In this document: positions 49,661-57,271 of the stretch, piece after piece
Position numbering within the stretch: the stretch's first letter is position 1
How the letters are laid out: each line of letters begins with the position of its first letter
Notes under the pieces: generated by a model
What the model was told of the DNA's origin: nothing
Database searches by the model: none
Seen by the model: only the letters and a program-made list of their open reading frames with translations
Translations under genes and position numbers: made by a program
From: Vulcanimicrobiota bacterium
GTDB taxonomy: Bacteria > Vulcanimicrobiota > Vulcanimicrobiia > Vulcanimicrobiales > Vulcanimicrobiaceae
Length of the DNA stretch: 64,000 nt
Direction: 5' to 3'
Assembly: GCA_027307235.1 (NCBI GenBank)
Contig: DAHUXH010000013.1
Coordinates: forward strand, 186,001-250,000

Positions 49661-52600
49661 ACGAGGGTACGCCGAACTTCACGCGCACTCCAATTTCAGT
49701 TTTCTGTGCGGTGCGTCGCATCCTGAGGAATTGGTTGATCGAGCAGCCGACCTTGGGCTTGCGGCTCTCGCCCTGACCGATCATGACGGCCTCTACGGAA
49801 TCGTCCGGTTTGCGCGCCACGCGCACACCCGCGGACTGGATGCGATCGTGGGCAGCGAGCTCAGCGTCGAAGGCCTCGGTGTTGTGCTGCTCGTCGAGAA
49901 TCAGCACGGTTATGCCAATCTCTGTGAGCTCATTTCGAGCGCACAACTGCGCGGCAGCAAGAATGCGGCGCGTTCCTCGTTCGATGATTTCACCGGTCGC
50001 ACCGACGGACTGGTGGCATTGGCCGCTCCAGAGAACGCGGAAGAAGCCGATCGTCTTCGCGCGCTTTTCGGCGAACGGTTTTTCATCGAACTGCAGCATC
50101 ACCTCACGCCCGATGATGCGCGCCGCTGCAACGATCTCATGTCCTTGGCGCGCACGTTGCGGATTGAGTGCGTCGCTACCAACGGCGTTCTGTATGCGTG
50201 CAAAGACGATGCGCCGCTTGCCGACGTGCTGACGTGCATCAAGGAGGCGACGACGCTCGACCAAGCGCACGCCGATCATCGCCTGCGCCCCAACGCCGAA
50301 TTTCATCTCAAACCGGCGCGCGTAATGCGACAGTTGTTCGCTGACGCGCCCGATGCGATCGCACGTACGCTCGACGTCGCACGGCGGTGCGCGTTTCGCT
50401 TGGAGAAACTCACCGGACAGTTTCCGCTGTTCGCGGTGCCCGAGGGGCAGACGCGTCAAGCCTATCTGCGAGAACTCGTTCTGCGCGGCGCGGGCGAACG
50501 GTACGGTTCGCCGCTCCCTTCCAACGTCGAGCGGCAACTCGACTACGAACTCGGCATCATCGCCAAGATGGATCTCGCCGGCTACTTTCTCATCGTATGG
50601 GACATCGTGCGCGCGGCCAACGAGATGGGTGTGCTCTGTCAAGGGCGAGGTTCAGCGGCGAACTCAGCGGTTTGCTATGCGCTCGGCATCACGGCCGTGG
50701 ACCCGGTCGGCATGAATCTGCTTTTTGAGCGCTTCATGTCGGAAGAGAGGCAAGAGATTCCGGACATCGACATCGACTTCGCGCACCAAGATCGTGAAAG
50801 AGTCATTCAATATGTCTACGATCGGTACGGACGCGCCAATGCGGCGATGGTTGCCGAAGTCATCAGCTATCACACGCGCTCGGCGGTGCGCGACGTCGGC
50901 AAGGCGATCGGTCTCTCTCCCGATCGCATCGAGGCGATCGCTCACGAACTCGATGCCGACGAATCGCTCAGCGAGATCGCGGGCGTCGAGCAACGGCTGC
51001 TCGCATTCTGCCGGCGCATCGACGGGTTTCCTCGCCACATGGGCATTCATTCCGGCGGGATGGTGATTACCCGCGATCCGCTGGTACGCGTCGCTCCGGT
51101 CGAATGGGCGACGATGCGCGATCGCACGATCGTACAGTGGGACAAAGATGATCTTCAAGAGCTCGGCCTGATCAAGATCGACTTGTTGGGGTTGGGGATG
51201 CTCTCGCTCTTGCGAGAAGCGTTCTCGATGCATCGGCGGTGCTTCCCGGATGCCGAAAATCCCTTGGCGCTCCACACCATTCCGCCTGACGATCCCGCGA
51301 CGTACGACATGATGCGGCGAGCCGATACGATCGGTGTCTTTCAGATCGAGTCGCGGGCGCAGCAGTCGATGTTGCCGCGCATGAAACCGGCGTGCTTTTA
51401 CGACATCGTCATACAGGTGGCGATCATTCGGCCGGGCCCGATTCAAGGTCAGATGATCCATCCGTTTTTGCGCCGCCGTTTGGGAGCGGAAGCGGTGACG
51501 TATCCGCATCCCAAGCTCAAGCCGGTGCTCGAACGAACGCTCGGCGTGCCGTTGTTTCAAGAACAGGGCATGCGCCTTGCGATCGAGGCGGCCGGGTTTT
51601 CCGCAGGCGAAGCGGACCGCTTGCGGCGTGCCATGGGGCATAAGCGCTCGCGTCAGCGCATGGATGACCTGCGTTCCGCACTCATCGACGGTATGGTGCG
51701 CAACGGCATCGATCTTGACGCCGCGGAGCGGTTGTTCAAGATGCTCGGCGGGTTCGCCGATTACGGTTTTCCGGAATCGCATGCGGCGAGCTTCGCGCTG
51801 CTGGCCTATGCGTCGGCATATGTGAAGTGCCGTTATCCTGCGATCTTCGCGGCGGCGATTCTCAACGTGCAGCCGATGGGGTTTTATTCCACGGAAGTGC
51901 TGGTCAACGATGCGAAGCGTCATGGCGTCGTCGTGAAGCCGGTGGAGGTCAATGCAAGCGAATACTGGACGCACGTCGACGGCGAAGGTGCGTTGCGGTT
52001 GGGGTTTCATCTTGTGCGCGAACTCGGATCGGTGCAGCGAGAACGGCTCGAAGCGGCGCTGGCTCAGGGGCGATTCGCCGGCATCCTCGATTTTGCGCGA
52101 CGCACGCGGTTGGAGAAAGATGCGCTGGACATGCTGGCGCTGGCAGACGCATTTTCACCGTGGTACTCATCGCGGCGTGAGGCGATGTGGGCATTGCGTG
52201 GACTGGACGAACGCGAAACACGCGGCGAACTCGGCAGGGTGATGGACGTCGATGAGCCGGAGGTACGCTTTACGCCGCTCTCATCGAAGAACGAAACGTA
52301 CTTTGACCTTTGGACGACCGGCGTGACGCCGCGCCGCCAAGCGATCGCGCATTTTCGCGACGTGCTGGAGCGCGAGCGAGTGATCGAAGCGTCACGCTTG
52401 GGGGAGATGCCGCCCAATCTCATCTGTCGCGTCGGCGGCATGGTGATCACGCGACAGCGACCGGGCACGGCCAAAGGATTCGTCTTTTTGACGATCGAGG
52501 ACGAGACCGGCTTAGTCAACGTCATCGTGCGACCGGACGTCTATCAACGCTACCGGCGGACGATCCGCACGTGCGACACGCTCATCGTCGAAGGCAAATT

Positions 52601-52700
52601 ACAAAAAGAGAGCGGTACGATCGACGTGCTCGCACGACACGTATGGAGCTTCGACAGCCACGGCATCCTCGAAGGCATCCGCAGCCACGATTTTCACTAA
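49638..52700 (+). CDS. dnaE2: Error-prone DNA polymerase DnaE2 (ImuC)
   Basis: 1020 residues, normal for DnaE2 and shorter than replicative DnaE. PHP domain at the start (AELHAHSNFSFLCGASHPEE, ALTDHDGLYG). C-family polymerase core: GRGSAANSAVCYALGIT, PDIDIDFAHQDRERVI with the catalytic aspartates (~374-380), HSGGMVIT, GFADYGFPESHAASFALLAYA, then an OB-fold near 930 (GGMVITRQRPGTAKGFVFLT). Does the translesion synthesis of the ImuABC mutasome. ATG 49638 lies inside imuB, indicating translational coupling. Confidence 0.96.
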   Translation: MCAAHTTERGYAELHAHSNFSFLCGASHPEELVDRAADLGLAALALTDHDGLYGIVRFARHAHTRGLDAIVGSELSVEGLGVVLLVENQHGYANLCELISSAQLRGSKNAARSSFDDFTGRTDGLVALAAPENAEEADRLRALFGERFFIELQHHLTPDDARRCNDLMSLARTLRIECVATNGVLYACKDDAPLADVLTCIKEATTLDQAHADHRLRPNAEFHLKPARVMRQLFADAPDAIARTLDVARRCAFRLEKLTGQFPLFAVPEGQTRQAYLRELVLRGAGERYGSPLPSNVERQLDYELGIIAKMDLAGYFLIVWDIVRAANEMGVLCQGRGSAANSAVCYALGITAVDPVGMNLLFERFMSEERQEIPDIDIDFAHQDRERVIQYVYDRYGRANAAMVAEVISYHTRSAVRDVGKAIGLSPDRIEAIAHELDADESLSEIAGVEQRLLAFCRRIDGFPRHMGIHSGGMVITRDPLVRVAPVEWATMRDRTIVQWDKDDLQELGLIKIDLLGLGMLSLLREAFSMHRRCFPDAENPLALHTIPPDDPATYDMMRRADTIGVFQIESRAQQSMLPRMKPACFYDIVIQVAIIRPGPIQGQMIHPFLRRRLGAEAVTYPHPKLKPVLERTLGVPLFQEQGMRLAIEAAGFSAGEADRLRRAMGHKRSRQRMDDLRSALIDGMVRNGIDLDAAERLFKMLGGFADYGFPESHAASFALLAYASAYVKCRYPAIFAAAILNVQPMGFYSTEVLVNDAKRHGVVVKPVEVNASEYWTHVDGEGALRLGFHLVRELGSVQRERLEAALAQGRFAGILDFARRTRLEKDALDMLALADAFSPWYSSRREAMWALRGLDERETRGELGRVMDVDEPEVRFTPLSSKNETYFDLWTTGVTPRRQAIAHFRDVLERERVIEASRLGEMPPNLICRVGGMVITRQRPGTAKGFVFLTIEDETGLVNVIVRPDVYQRYRRTIRTCDTLIVEGKLQKESGTIDVLARHVWSFDSHGILEGIRSHDFH

Positions 52701-52838
52701 CGAAGGAACAATTCGCGGAGGGGGGTATTCACGGCCCATGCAACGGGCGGGTCGTTGCCGCGCGGGTGTTTCTTGTGAACTCCCAGCCGAGGCTTCGCAG
52801 CTCCGTTGCATTTGTATTAAGCTACAACGGAGGACAGG

Positions 52839-54029
52839 GTGTTTTTTTTGAAACGAGCGGTTCCGGCATTCGGAATCGCGATGATCATTCTCAGTACCGG
52901 CTGCGCCGGAAGCAACGGCGGCAACTTGATGTTGCCGCAGACGAACGGGGTACGCCCCGCCCAATACGGCACCCCGAGCGCCCCGAACGCTGGACGCGGT
53001 ATGCACACGATGATGGCAACCAACCCGGCAGCCAACTGCGCGGCGCCGAGGTACGTCGATAGCGCGGGCAATTGCGTCGACTCCGAAGCAGTGCAGAGTC
53101 CGTCATTGCCGCCGCCGTCATACCTCGTACCGGAGCCGATTTTCGTCGGCGGCGGCTCCAAGTGGTACATCTGCAACGCGAACCTCGGTCAATGCCCCAA
53201 TCCGACGCCGCGTCCGTCGTCGCCGACGCTGAACACGACCTGCGCGAAGGGCCAAGGGGCTGCTGCGGACGCAGCCAACATTAGGATGAGAAATGGAGCG
53301 ATGGAATCCGTGAACCAAATCATCGCGAGCAGCCCGCAGCTACAGAGTCTAGTAGCAAATCTCGCAAACAACGGCATCAGTATCGGGATACAAGTCGACA
53401 CTCAAAGCGCCGGATACGCGTCCGGAATCCTGAACTCGGCGACCTCGAATGTTGATTTTTTCTCATCTGATTATGCAGATCCCGCCCACGAGTACATCAT
53501 CGTAAATGTCAATGACTTTAATGCTGATGTTGCAGCTGGCGCGGACCCCGCGGAGCTTCTCTACCACGAATTTGACCATTTTCAGGAGCAGCTTCTCGGA
53601 GCGCTAGCACCAGGCCCCTTATATGCAGCAGGCGCCACAGGCGGCTTTGCCTCAATCGGAGGATACACGTTCGGCTACGATATCGCGCCTATTCCTGGCT
53701 CCTCTCCCGGATTTCTGAGAGCCTCGAACGGATACGACGGCCTCGTTCACATGGCCATACACGATGACATAATGAATGCCTTCGGCGTGGATACGACTGC
53801 AGCGTTGGAGGAAGGTCTTGCCAAATCAACGACGCCACCCGCAAATCTTGGTGCGATGGTCGCGCAGCTACGCGGCCAGTCGGCGAATCTCTCAACAACG
53901 TTGAAATCTGGTGCTGCGAATTCGCTTCAATTGGGAAATCCACCAAAAAACGTTACATGTAGCCACAGTGTTTCAACGCAATCGGTGATGTTGGGCCGTT
54001 CTAGCCAATTCGAACCGGGTAGATACTAA
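52839..54029 (+). CDS. Secreted lipoprotein with HExxH motif, unknown family (copy 1)
   Basis: 396 residues. GTG 52839 is chosen because GGAGGA ends five bases upstream; a TTG at 52848 is the alternative. Signal and lipobox AFGIAMIILSTGCAGS. Residues 120-165 are a conserved linker (QCPNPTPRPSSPTLN), then a domain with ELLYHEFDHFQEQLLGAL: H243-E-F-D-H247 is an HExxH zinc motif. ALEEGLAKS (~325) could give the third ligand. I recognise no family; a zincin-type metallopeptidase is inference. The next gene starts in its stop codon. A truncated copy is at 54690. Less GC-rich in its second half than flanking genes. Confidence 0.6.
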   Translation: MFFLKRAVPAFGIAMIILSTGCAGSNGGNLMLPQTNGVRPAQYGTPSAPNAGRGMHTMMATNPAANCAAPRYVDSAGNCVDSEAVQSPSLPPPSYLVPEPIFVGGGSKWYICNANLGQCPNPTPRPSSPTLNTTCAKGQGAAADAANIRMRNGAMESVNQIIASSPQLQSLVANLANNGISIGIQVDTQSAGYASGILNSATSNVDFFSSDYADPAHEYIIVNVNDFNADVAAGADPAELLYHEFDHFQEQLLGALAPGPLYAAGATGGFASIGGYTFGYDIAPIPGSSPGFLRASNGYDGLVHMAIHDDIMNAFGVDTTAALEEGLAKSTTPPANLGAMVAQLRGQSANLSTTLKSGAANSLQLGNPPKNVTCSHSVSTQSVMLGRSSQFEPGRY

Positions 54030-54613
54030 TGGAGCGCAATTCAAGTATACTGATGACCATGCTGTTCTCATTCTGCAGATTCCGACGGCGGAGTATCTCT
54101 GCTGCAGTGATGTCTGTTCTTCTCGTCGGCGCAACGAGTTGCCCAGCGGTCGCGAGCCCAGTCATCTACATTATGTTTGCAAGCAGGCCCGTCAAGTCCA
54201 ACGCGTTATCGTCAGCAGAAGGAATCTTCTTAAAATATACGCTGGTTGAGGATAATAATGGGTACGGAGGGGGCGCCCTACTCGCGACCCTATCGGTCTT
54301 TGACGAACTCAAGAAGACGGTCGTGTACTATGTCGTAAATGAGAACCTGCGCATTGATGGCGTTCCGCTACGGTGCGACGGGGAGGGCACGGCCGCTGAC
54401 GTGCCCTTCGATGAGACTATCAATAGGCTGCATGTATGCAAGTCGCTTCCGTCGCATCTGGTAGCTGGCAAGACAAGGCTACTTCTAACGTACTGGCCCT
54501 ACAGCTGGCTCGGTCAGACGCAACTCGGCGTCGATGAGATTCAAACGCTGCCGATCGACTGTAACCTGCCGACCATTCCCGGGAAACCCGAAGCGACAAA
54601 CAACTCCAACTGA
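54029..54613 (+). CDS. Secreted protein of unknown function, partner of the HExxH lipoprotein (copy 1)
   Basis: 194 residues; ATG overlaps the upstream stop (TAATG). The basic N-terminus and hydrophobic segment (ISAAVMSVLLVGATSCPAVA) predict export, with cleavage near AVAS. The mature part (~145 residues) has SSAEGIFLKYTLVED, two or three cysteines (PLRCDGEGTA, LHVCKSLPSH, LPIDCNLPTI) and a mostly beta prediction. No family recognised. Strict pairing in both duplicates suggests it works with the HExxH protein, for example as inhibitor, chaperone or subunit. Confidence 0.55.
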   Translation: MERNSSILMTMLFSFCRFRRRSISAAVMSVLLVGATSCPAVASPVIYIMFASRPVKSNALSSAEGIFLKYTLVEDNNGYGGGALLATLSVFDELKKTVVYYVVNENLRIDGVPLRCDGEGTAADVPFDETINRLHVCKSLPSHLVAGKTRLLLTYWPYSWLGQTQLGVDEIQTLPIDCNLPTIPGKPEATNNSN

Positions 54614-54636
54614 TCGGCCCTCTGTCCCCGAAGCCG

Positions 54637-54668
54637 AGATCGCCGCGACAACAACGTCGCGGCGATCT
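54637..54668 (+). terminator. Perfect 13-bp hairpin after partner gene, copy 1
   Basis: AGATCGCCGCGAC (54637-54649), loop AACAAC, GTCGCGGCGATCT (54656-54668). No T run follows, so it may be a factor-dependent end or a structural element. A longer counterpart is at 56150. Confidence 0.5.
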
Positions 54669-54689
54669 GCTATCTTGCGGCATGCACGA

Positions 54690-55550
54690 ATGAGTTCTGT
54701 TGCTACGAACCTCGGTCAATGCCCCAATCCGACGCCGCGTCCGTCGTCGCCGACGCTGAACACGGCCTGCGCGAAGGGCCAAGGGGCTGCTGCGGACGCA
54801 GCCAACATTAGGATGAGAAATGGAGCGATGGAATCCGTGAACCAAATCATCGCGAGCAGCCCGCAGCTACAGAGTCTAGTAGCGAATCTGGCAAACAACG
54901 GCATCAGTGTCGGCATCCAATTCGACACCCAAAGCGCCGGGTACGCGTCCGGAATCGTGAACTCGGCGACTTCGAACGTCGACTATTCAAATTATTCGAA
55001 CCCAAATTTTGAGCGAATCACAGTTCACATGAACGATTTTGACGCTGATGTTGCGGCTGGCGCGGACCCCGCGGAGCTTCTCTACCACGAATTCGATCAT
55101 TTTCAGGAACAGCTTCTCGGAGCACTGCAGCCTGGCCCGTTTCTGCAATCGGGCGCCATCGTCGGCTCTGCGTCGATCGGTGGCTACATCTTCAACTTCA
55201 ATATTGCGCCAATTCCAACCGTACCCGGAAAATATCAGGCATCAAATGGATTTGATGGACTCGTACACATGACCATACACAACGACATCATGAATGCCTT
55301 TGGATCGGACACCACCGCAGCTTTAGAAGAAGGTCTTGCTGAATCCACGTCGCCGCCCGCGAATCTAGCGGAAGCCGTCACACAATTGAACGGGCAACAA
55401 GCGAACCTATCTACAAGAACAAGCTCAGGCCTCACGAGTCCAATTCAGTTGGCATCTGCACCAAGAAATGTTGCCTGCAAGACCAACGGTGTATCGACGC
55501 AGACGGCGATAATCGGCCGCTCGAATCAGTTCGAGTCGGGTGCATACTAA
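54690..55550 (+). CDS. HExxH protein, copy 2, without signal peptide
   Basis: 286 residues from ATG 54690 (MSSVATNLGQCPNPTPRPSS). It corresponds to residues ~115-396 of the copy at 52839, with the HExxH at H133-H137 (LLYHEFDHFQEQLLGAL) and ALEEGLAES retained. The export signal and lipid anchor are missing because the duplication started inside the parent gene, so the product should stay in the cytoplasm, if made at all: no convincing ribosome site precedes the ATG. An in-frame ATG at 54534 lies inside the previous gene. May be a pseudogene in progress or a store for recombination. Confidence 0.55.
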   Translation: MSSVATNLGQCPNPTPRPSSPTLNTACAKGQGAAADAANIRMRNGAMESVNQIIASSPQLQSLVANLANNGISVGIQFDTQSAGYASGIVNSATSNVDYSNYSNPNFERITVHMNDFDADVAAGADPAELLYHEFDHFQEQLLGALQPGPFLQSGAIVGSASIGGYIFNFNIAPIPTVPGKYQASNGFDGLVHMTIHNDIMNAFGSDTTAALEEGLAESTSPPANLAEAVTQLNGQQANLSTRTSSGLTSPIQLASAPRNVACKTNGVSTQTAIIGRSNQFESGAY

Positions 55551-56134
55551 TGACAGATGTTCATAACGTTTGCTCCGCGCTGTCTTCGTTCTGCAAAGGA
55601 CGAAACTCGAAAATCTCCGCCGCCATTGCGAGCGCGCTTCTGGCTAGTAGTTTCACTTGCCAAGCGCTAGCAAGTCCCGTCATCAACACCACCTTCCCCG
55701 GGCGTCCGGCGCAGGCTGCCACATTGTCCTCTGCTGAGGGGATTTTTTTGAAGTACACGTTGGTGGAGGCCGGAAAAAGTGACGGCGGAGGAACTATTCT
55801 AGCAACCCTTGCAGTTTTTGATGAAATCAAACATGTTGTTGTCTACTACGATGTAAGCACAGATATGCGCGTCGATGGCGCGCCATTGCGCTGCGATAAC
55901 GAAGGTACGCCTGCCGATGAACCATTCGAAGAAACCATCAATAGGCTGCACTTGTGCAAGTCACTCCCGTCGCATTTGGTAGCTGGCAAGACAAGGCTAC
56001 TTCTAACGTACTGGCCGTACCGGGATTGGCTTGGCTTCCCGCAACTCGGAGTCGATGAGATTCAAACGTTGCCGATCGACTGCAACCTGCCCACCATCCC
56101 TAGCGAACCCGAAGCAACGAACAACTCCAACTGA
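55550..56134 (+). CDS. Secreted protein of unknown function (copy 2)
   Basis: 194 residues, same length as copy 1, again starting in the stop of the preceding gene. The N-terminus is different but still exportable (AAIASALLASSFTCQALASP). The mature part keeps SSAEGIFLKYTLVEAG, PLRCDNEGTPADEPF, LHLCKSLPSHLVAGKTRLLL and IDCNLPTIPSEPEATNNSN. The conserved signal peptide suggests it is still a functional secreted protein, unlike its upstream partner. Confidence 0.58.
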   Translation: MTDVHNVCSALSSFCKGRNSKISAAIASALLASSFTCQALASPVINTTFPGRPAQAATLSSAEGIFLKYTLVEAGKSDGGGTILATLAVFDEIKHVVVYYDVSTDMRVDGAPLRCDNEGTPADEPFEETINRLHLCKSLPSHLVAGKTRLLLTYWPYRDWLGFPQLGVDEIQTLPIDCNLPTIPSEPEATNNSN

Positions 56135-56149
56135 CGGGTCCGATCGAAA

Positions 56150-56190
56150 AGAGGGATCGTCGCGACGAAAGATGTCGCGGCGATCCCTCT
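56150..56190 (+). terminator. 17-bp hairpin after partner gene, copy 2
   Basis: AGAGGGATCGTCGCGAC (56150-56166), loop GAAAGAT, GTCGCGGCGATCCCTCT (56174-56190), one G-T style mismatch. It lies between the convergent partner gene and the binding-protein gene and can serve both. It extends the copy-1 hairpin by four base pairs. Confidence 0.55.
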
Positions 56191-56218
56191 ACGTCTTGCG
56201 GCATGCGCCGAATGAGTT

Positions 56219-56962
56219 CTATGGCTGAGCGCGATAGTCCAAGCCGGCGTGTTGTAGGATCGTTTTGCCTTCGCCGTGCAGGATGTAATTGACGAAGCGT
56301 GTGGCGGCATCGGGGTGTGGGGCGTCGCGCAGGATCGCGATCGTGAAGGTGATGCGGTCGCGCAGCGACGCTTTGCCCGGCAGCGCGCGGAAGTGCAATT
56401 GACGCGCGACCGCTTCGGTGCGGTAGAAGAAGCCGACGTCTTGCTCTCCGATCTCGATGCGCGCCAGCAGATCTTCCTCCGGAAATATCTGTGCGGTGTT
56501 TTGGTCGTCGCCCAATATCTTTGACGCCAACGCCTCGCCCGCGAGCAAGCGCATCGCCTCAAGCGTGTAGTCGCCTTTGGGGTCCAAGCGTGGATCGGTT
56601 CGCCCGATGCGGATGCCGGGAAGCTGCAGTGCGTCGAGCAGCGCCGCCGGTCCCGAGGCCGCGGCGAAGGCCGATGCGTACCGTGAGCGGTCGCTCCAGC
56701 CGATCCCGATCGAGGTGCTCGCGAACGTCGTCGATGAGGCGACCCTCTCCCCGAGTCCGGCGACGAGCCGGGGATCGACGCTGATGAAGACGTCGGGCCG
56801 CGCTAGGCCGCCGGCGATGAGGTTGGCAAGTTTTCGCGAGCCGCCGGGCTCGCCGCGAAGGTCGATGCCCTGGCCGCGCAGGCTGGCCCTGACGGGGCCC
56901 TCCATGGGGCCGACCAGCGATCCGGCGTAGAGCACGGAGACGATCGTGAGAACCGCAAACAT
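56219..56962 (-). CDS. ModA/WtpA-like extracellular solute-binding protein
   Basis: 247 residues with AAAGGG 9 bases before the ATG. After a short hydrophobic start (MFAVLTIVSV) it reads LYAGSLVGPMEGPV, the oxyanion-binding opening of the WtpA/ModA class of ABC binding proteins, then LIAGGLARPDVFISVDPRLV, GRTDPRLDPKGDYTLEAM and FFYRTEAVARQLHF, which are typical ligand-loop and hinge segments. The substrate is probably molybdate or tungstate. No permease or ATPase gene is adjacent, so it is an orphan or the rest lies elsewhere. Confidence 0.75.
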   Translation of the reverse strand: MFAVLTIVSVLYAGSLVGPMEGPVRASLRGQGIDLRGEPGGSRKLANLIAGGLARPDVFISVDPRLVAGLGERVASSTTFASTSIGIGWSDRSRYASAFAAASGPAALLDALQLPGIRIGRTDPRLDPKGDYTLEAMRLLAGEALASKILGDDQNTAQIFPEEDLLARIEIGEQDVGFFYRTEAVARQLHFRALPGKASLRDRITFTIAILRDAPHPDAATRFVNYILHGEGKTILQHAGLDYRAQP

Positions 56963-57025
56963 GGGTTTGCCCTTTCAACGCGAAAGTGCCACGCCTTCCA
57001 GAGAACACGTAGGAGATGGACGACG

Positions 57026-57271
57026 GTGGCTGACCAGGAGAGCAACAGGCCGATGAACGGCGACTCCAATGCGGACGAGCGCGAACGAAACGTCGCGCAG
57101 ACGCTGATTTGGATCGGCGTCGCCGGCTTGACGGCGGCACTGGCTTTCACCGTTGTGCGCGTCATGACGTCGCGCCGTCCGCCCGATCCCACGAGTCGGC
57201 GCATTCAAGATCTCATCGACGAAGCGAATCGACTGCTCAAGACGCTTGACGACCAGCGACACGGGGCGTAA
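57026..57271 (+). CDS. Small single-pass membrane protein, unknown
   Basis: 81 residues, GTG start with AGGAG upstream. A charged N-terminus, one helix (TLIWIGVAGLTAALAFTVVRVM) and a charged helical tail (IQDLIDEANRLLKTLDD). It overlaps rlmD by 26 bp and so is probably co-translated with it. I recognise no family. Confidence 0.55.
   Translation: MADQESNRPMNGDSNADERERNVAQTLIWIGVAGLTAALAFTVVRVMTSRRPPDPTSRRIQDLIDEANRLLKTLDDQRHGA

Larger units (their letters stand above)
53179..56220 (+). repeat. Tandem duplication of a two-gene unit (~1.52 kb each)
   Basis: Unit 1 is 53179-54698 and unit 2 is 54706-56220. Both start at CGAACCTCGGTCAATGCCCC and end at CTTGCGGCATG...CGAATGAGTTCT after a hairpin. 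Unit 2 therefore begins inside the first gene and loses its signal-peptide coding part. The first ~195 bp of the units are almost identical; later parts have diverged strongly. Confidence 0.88.
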
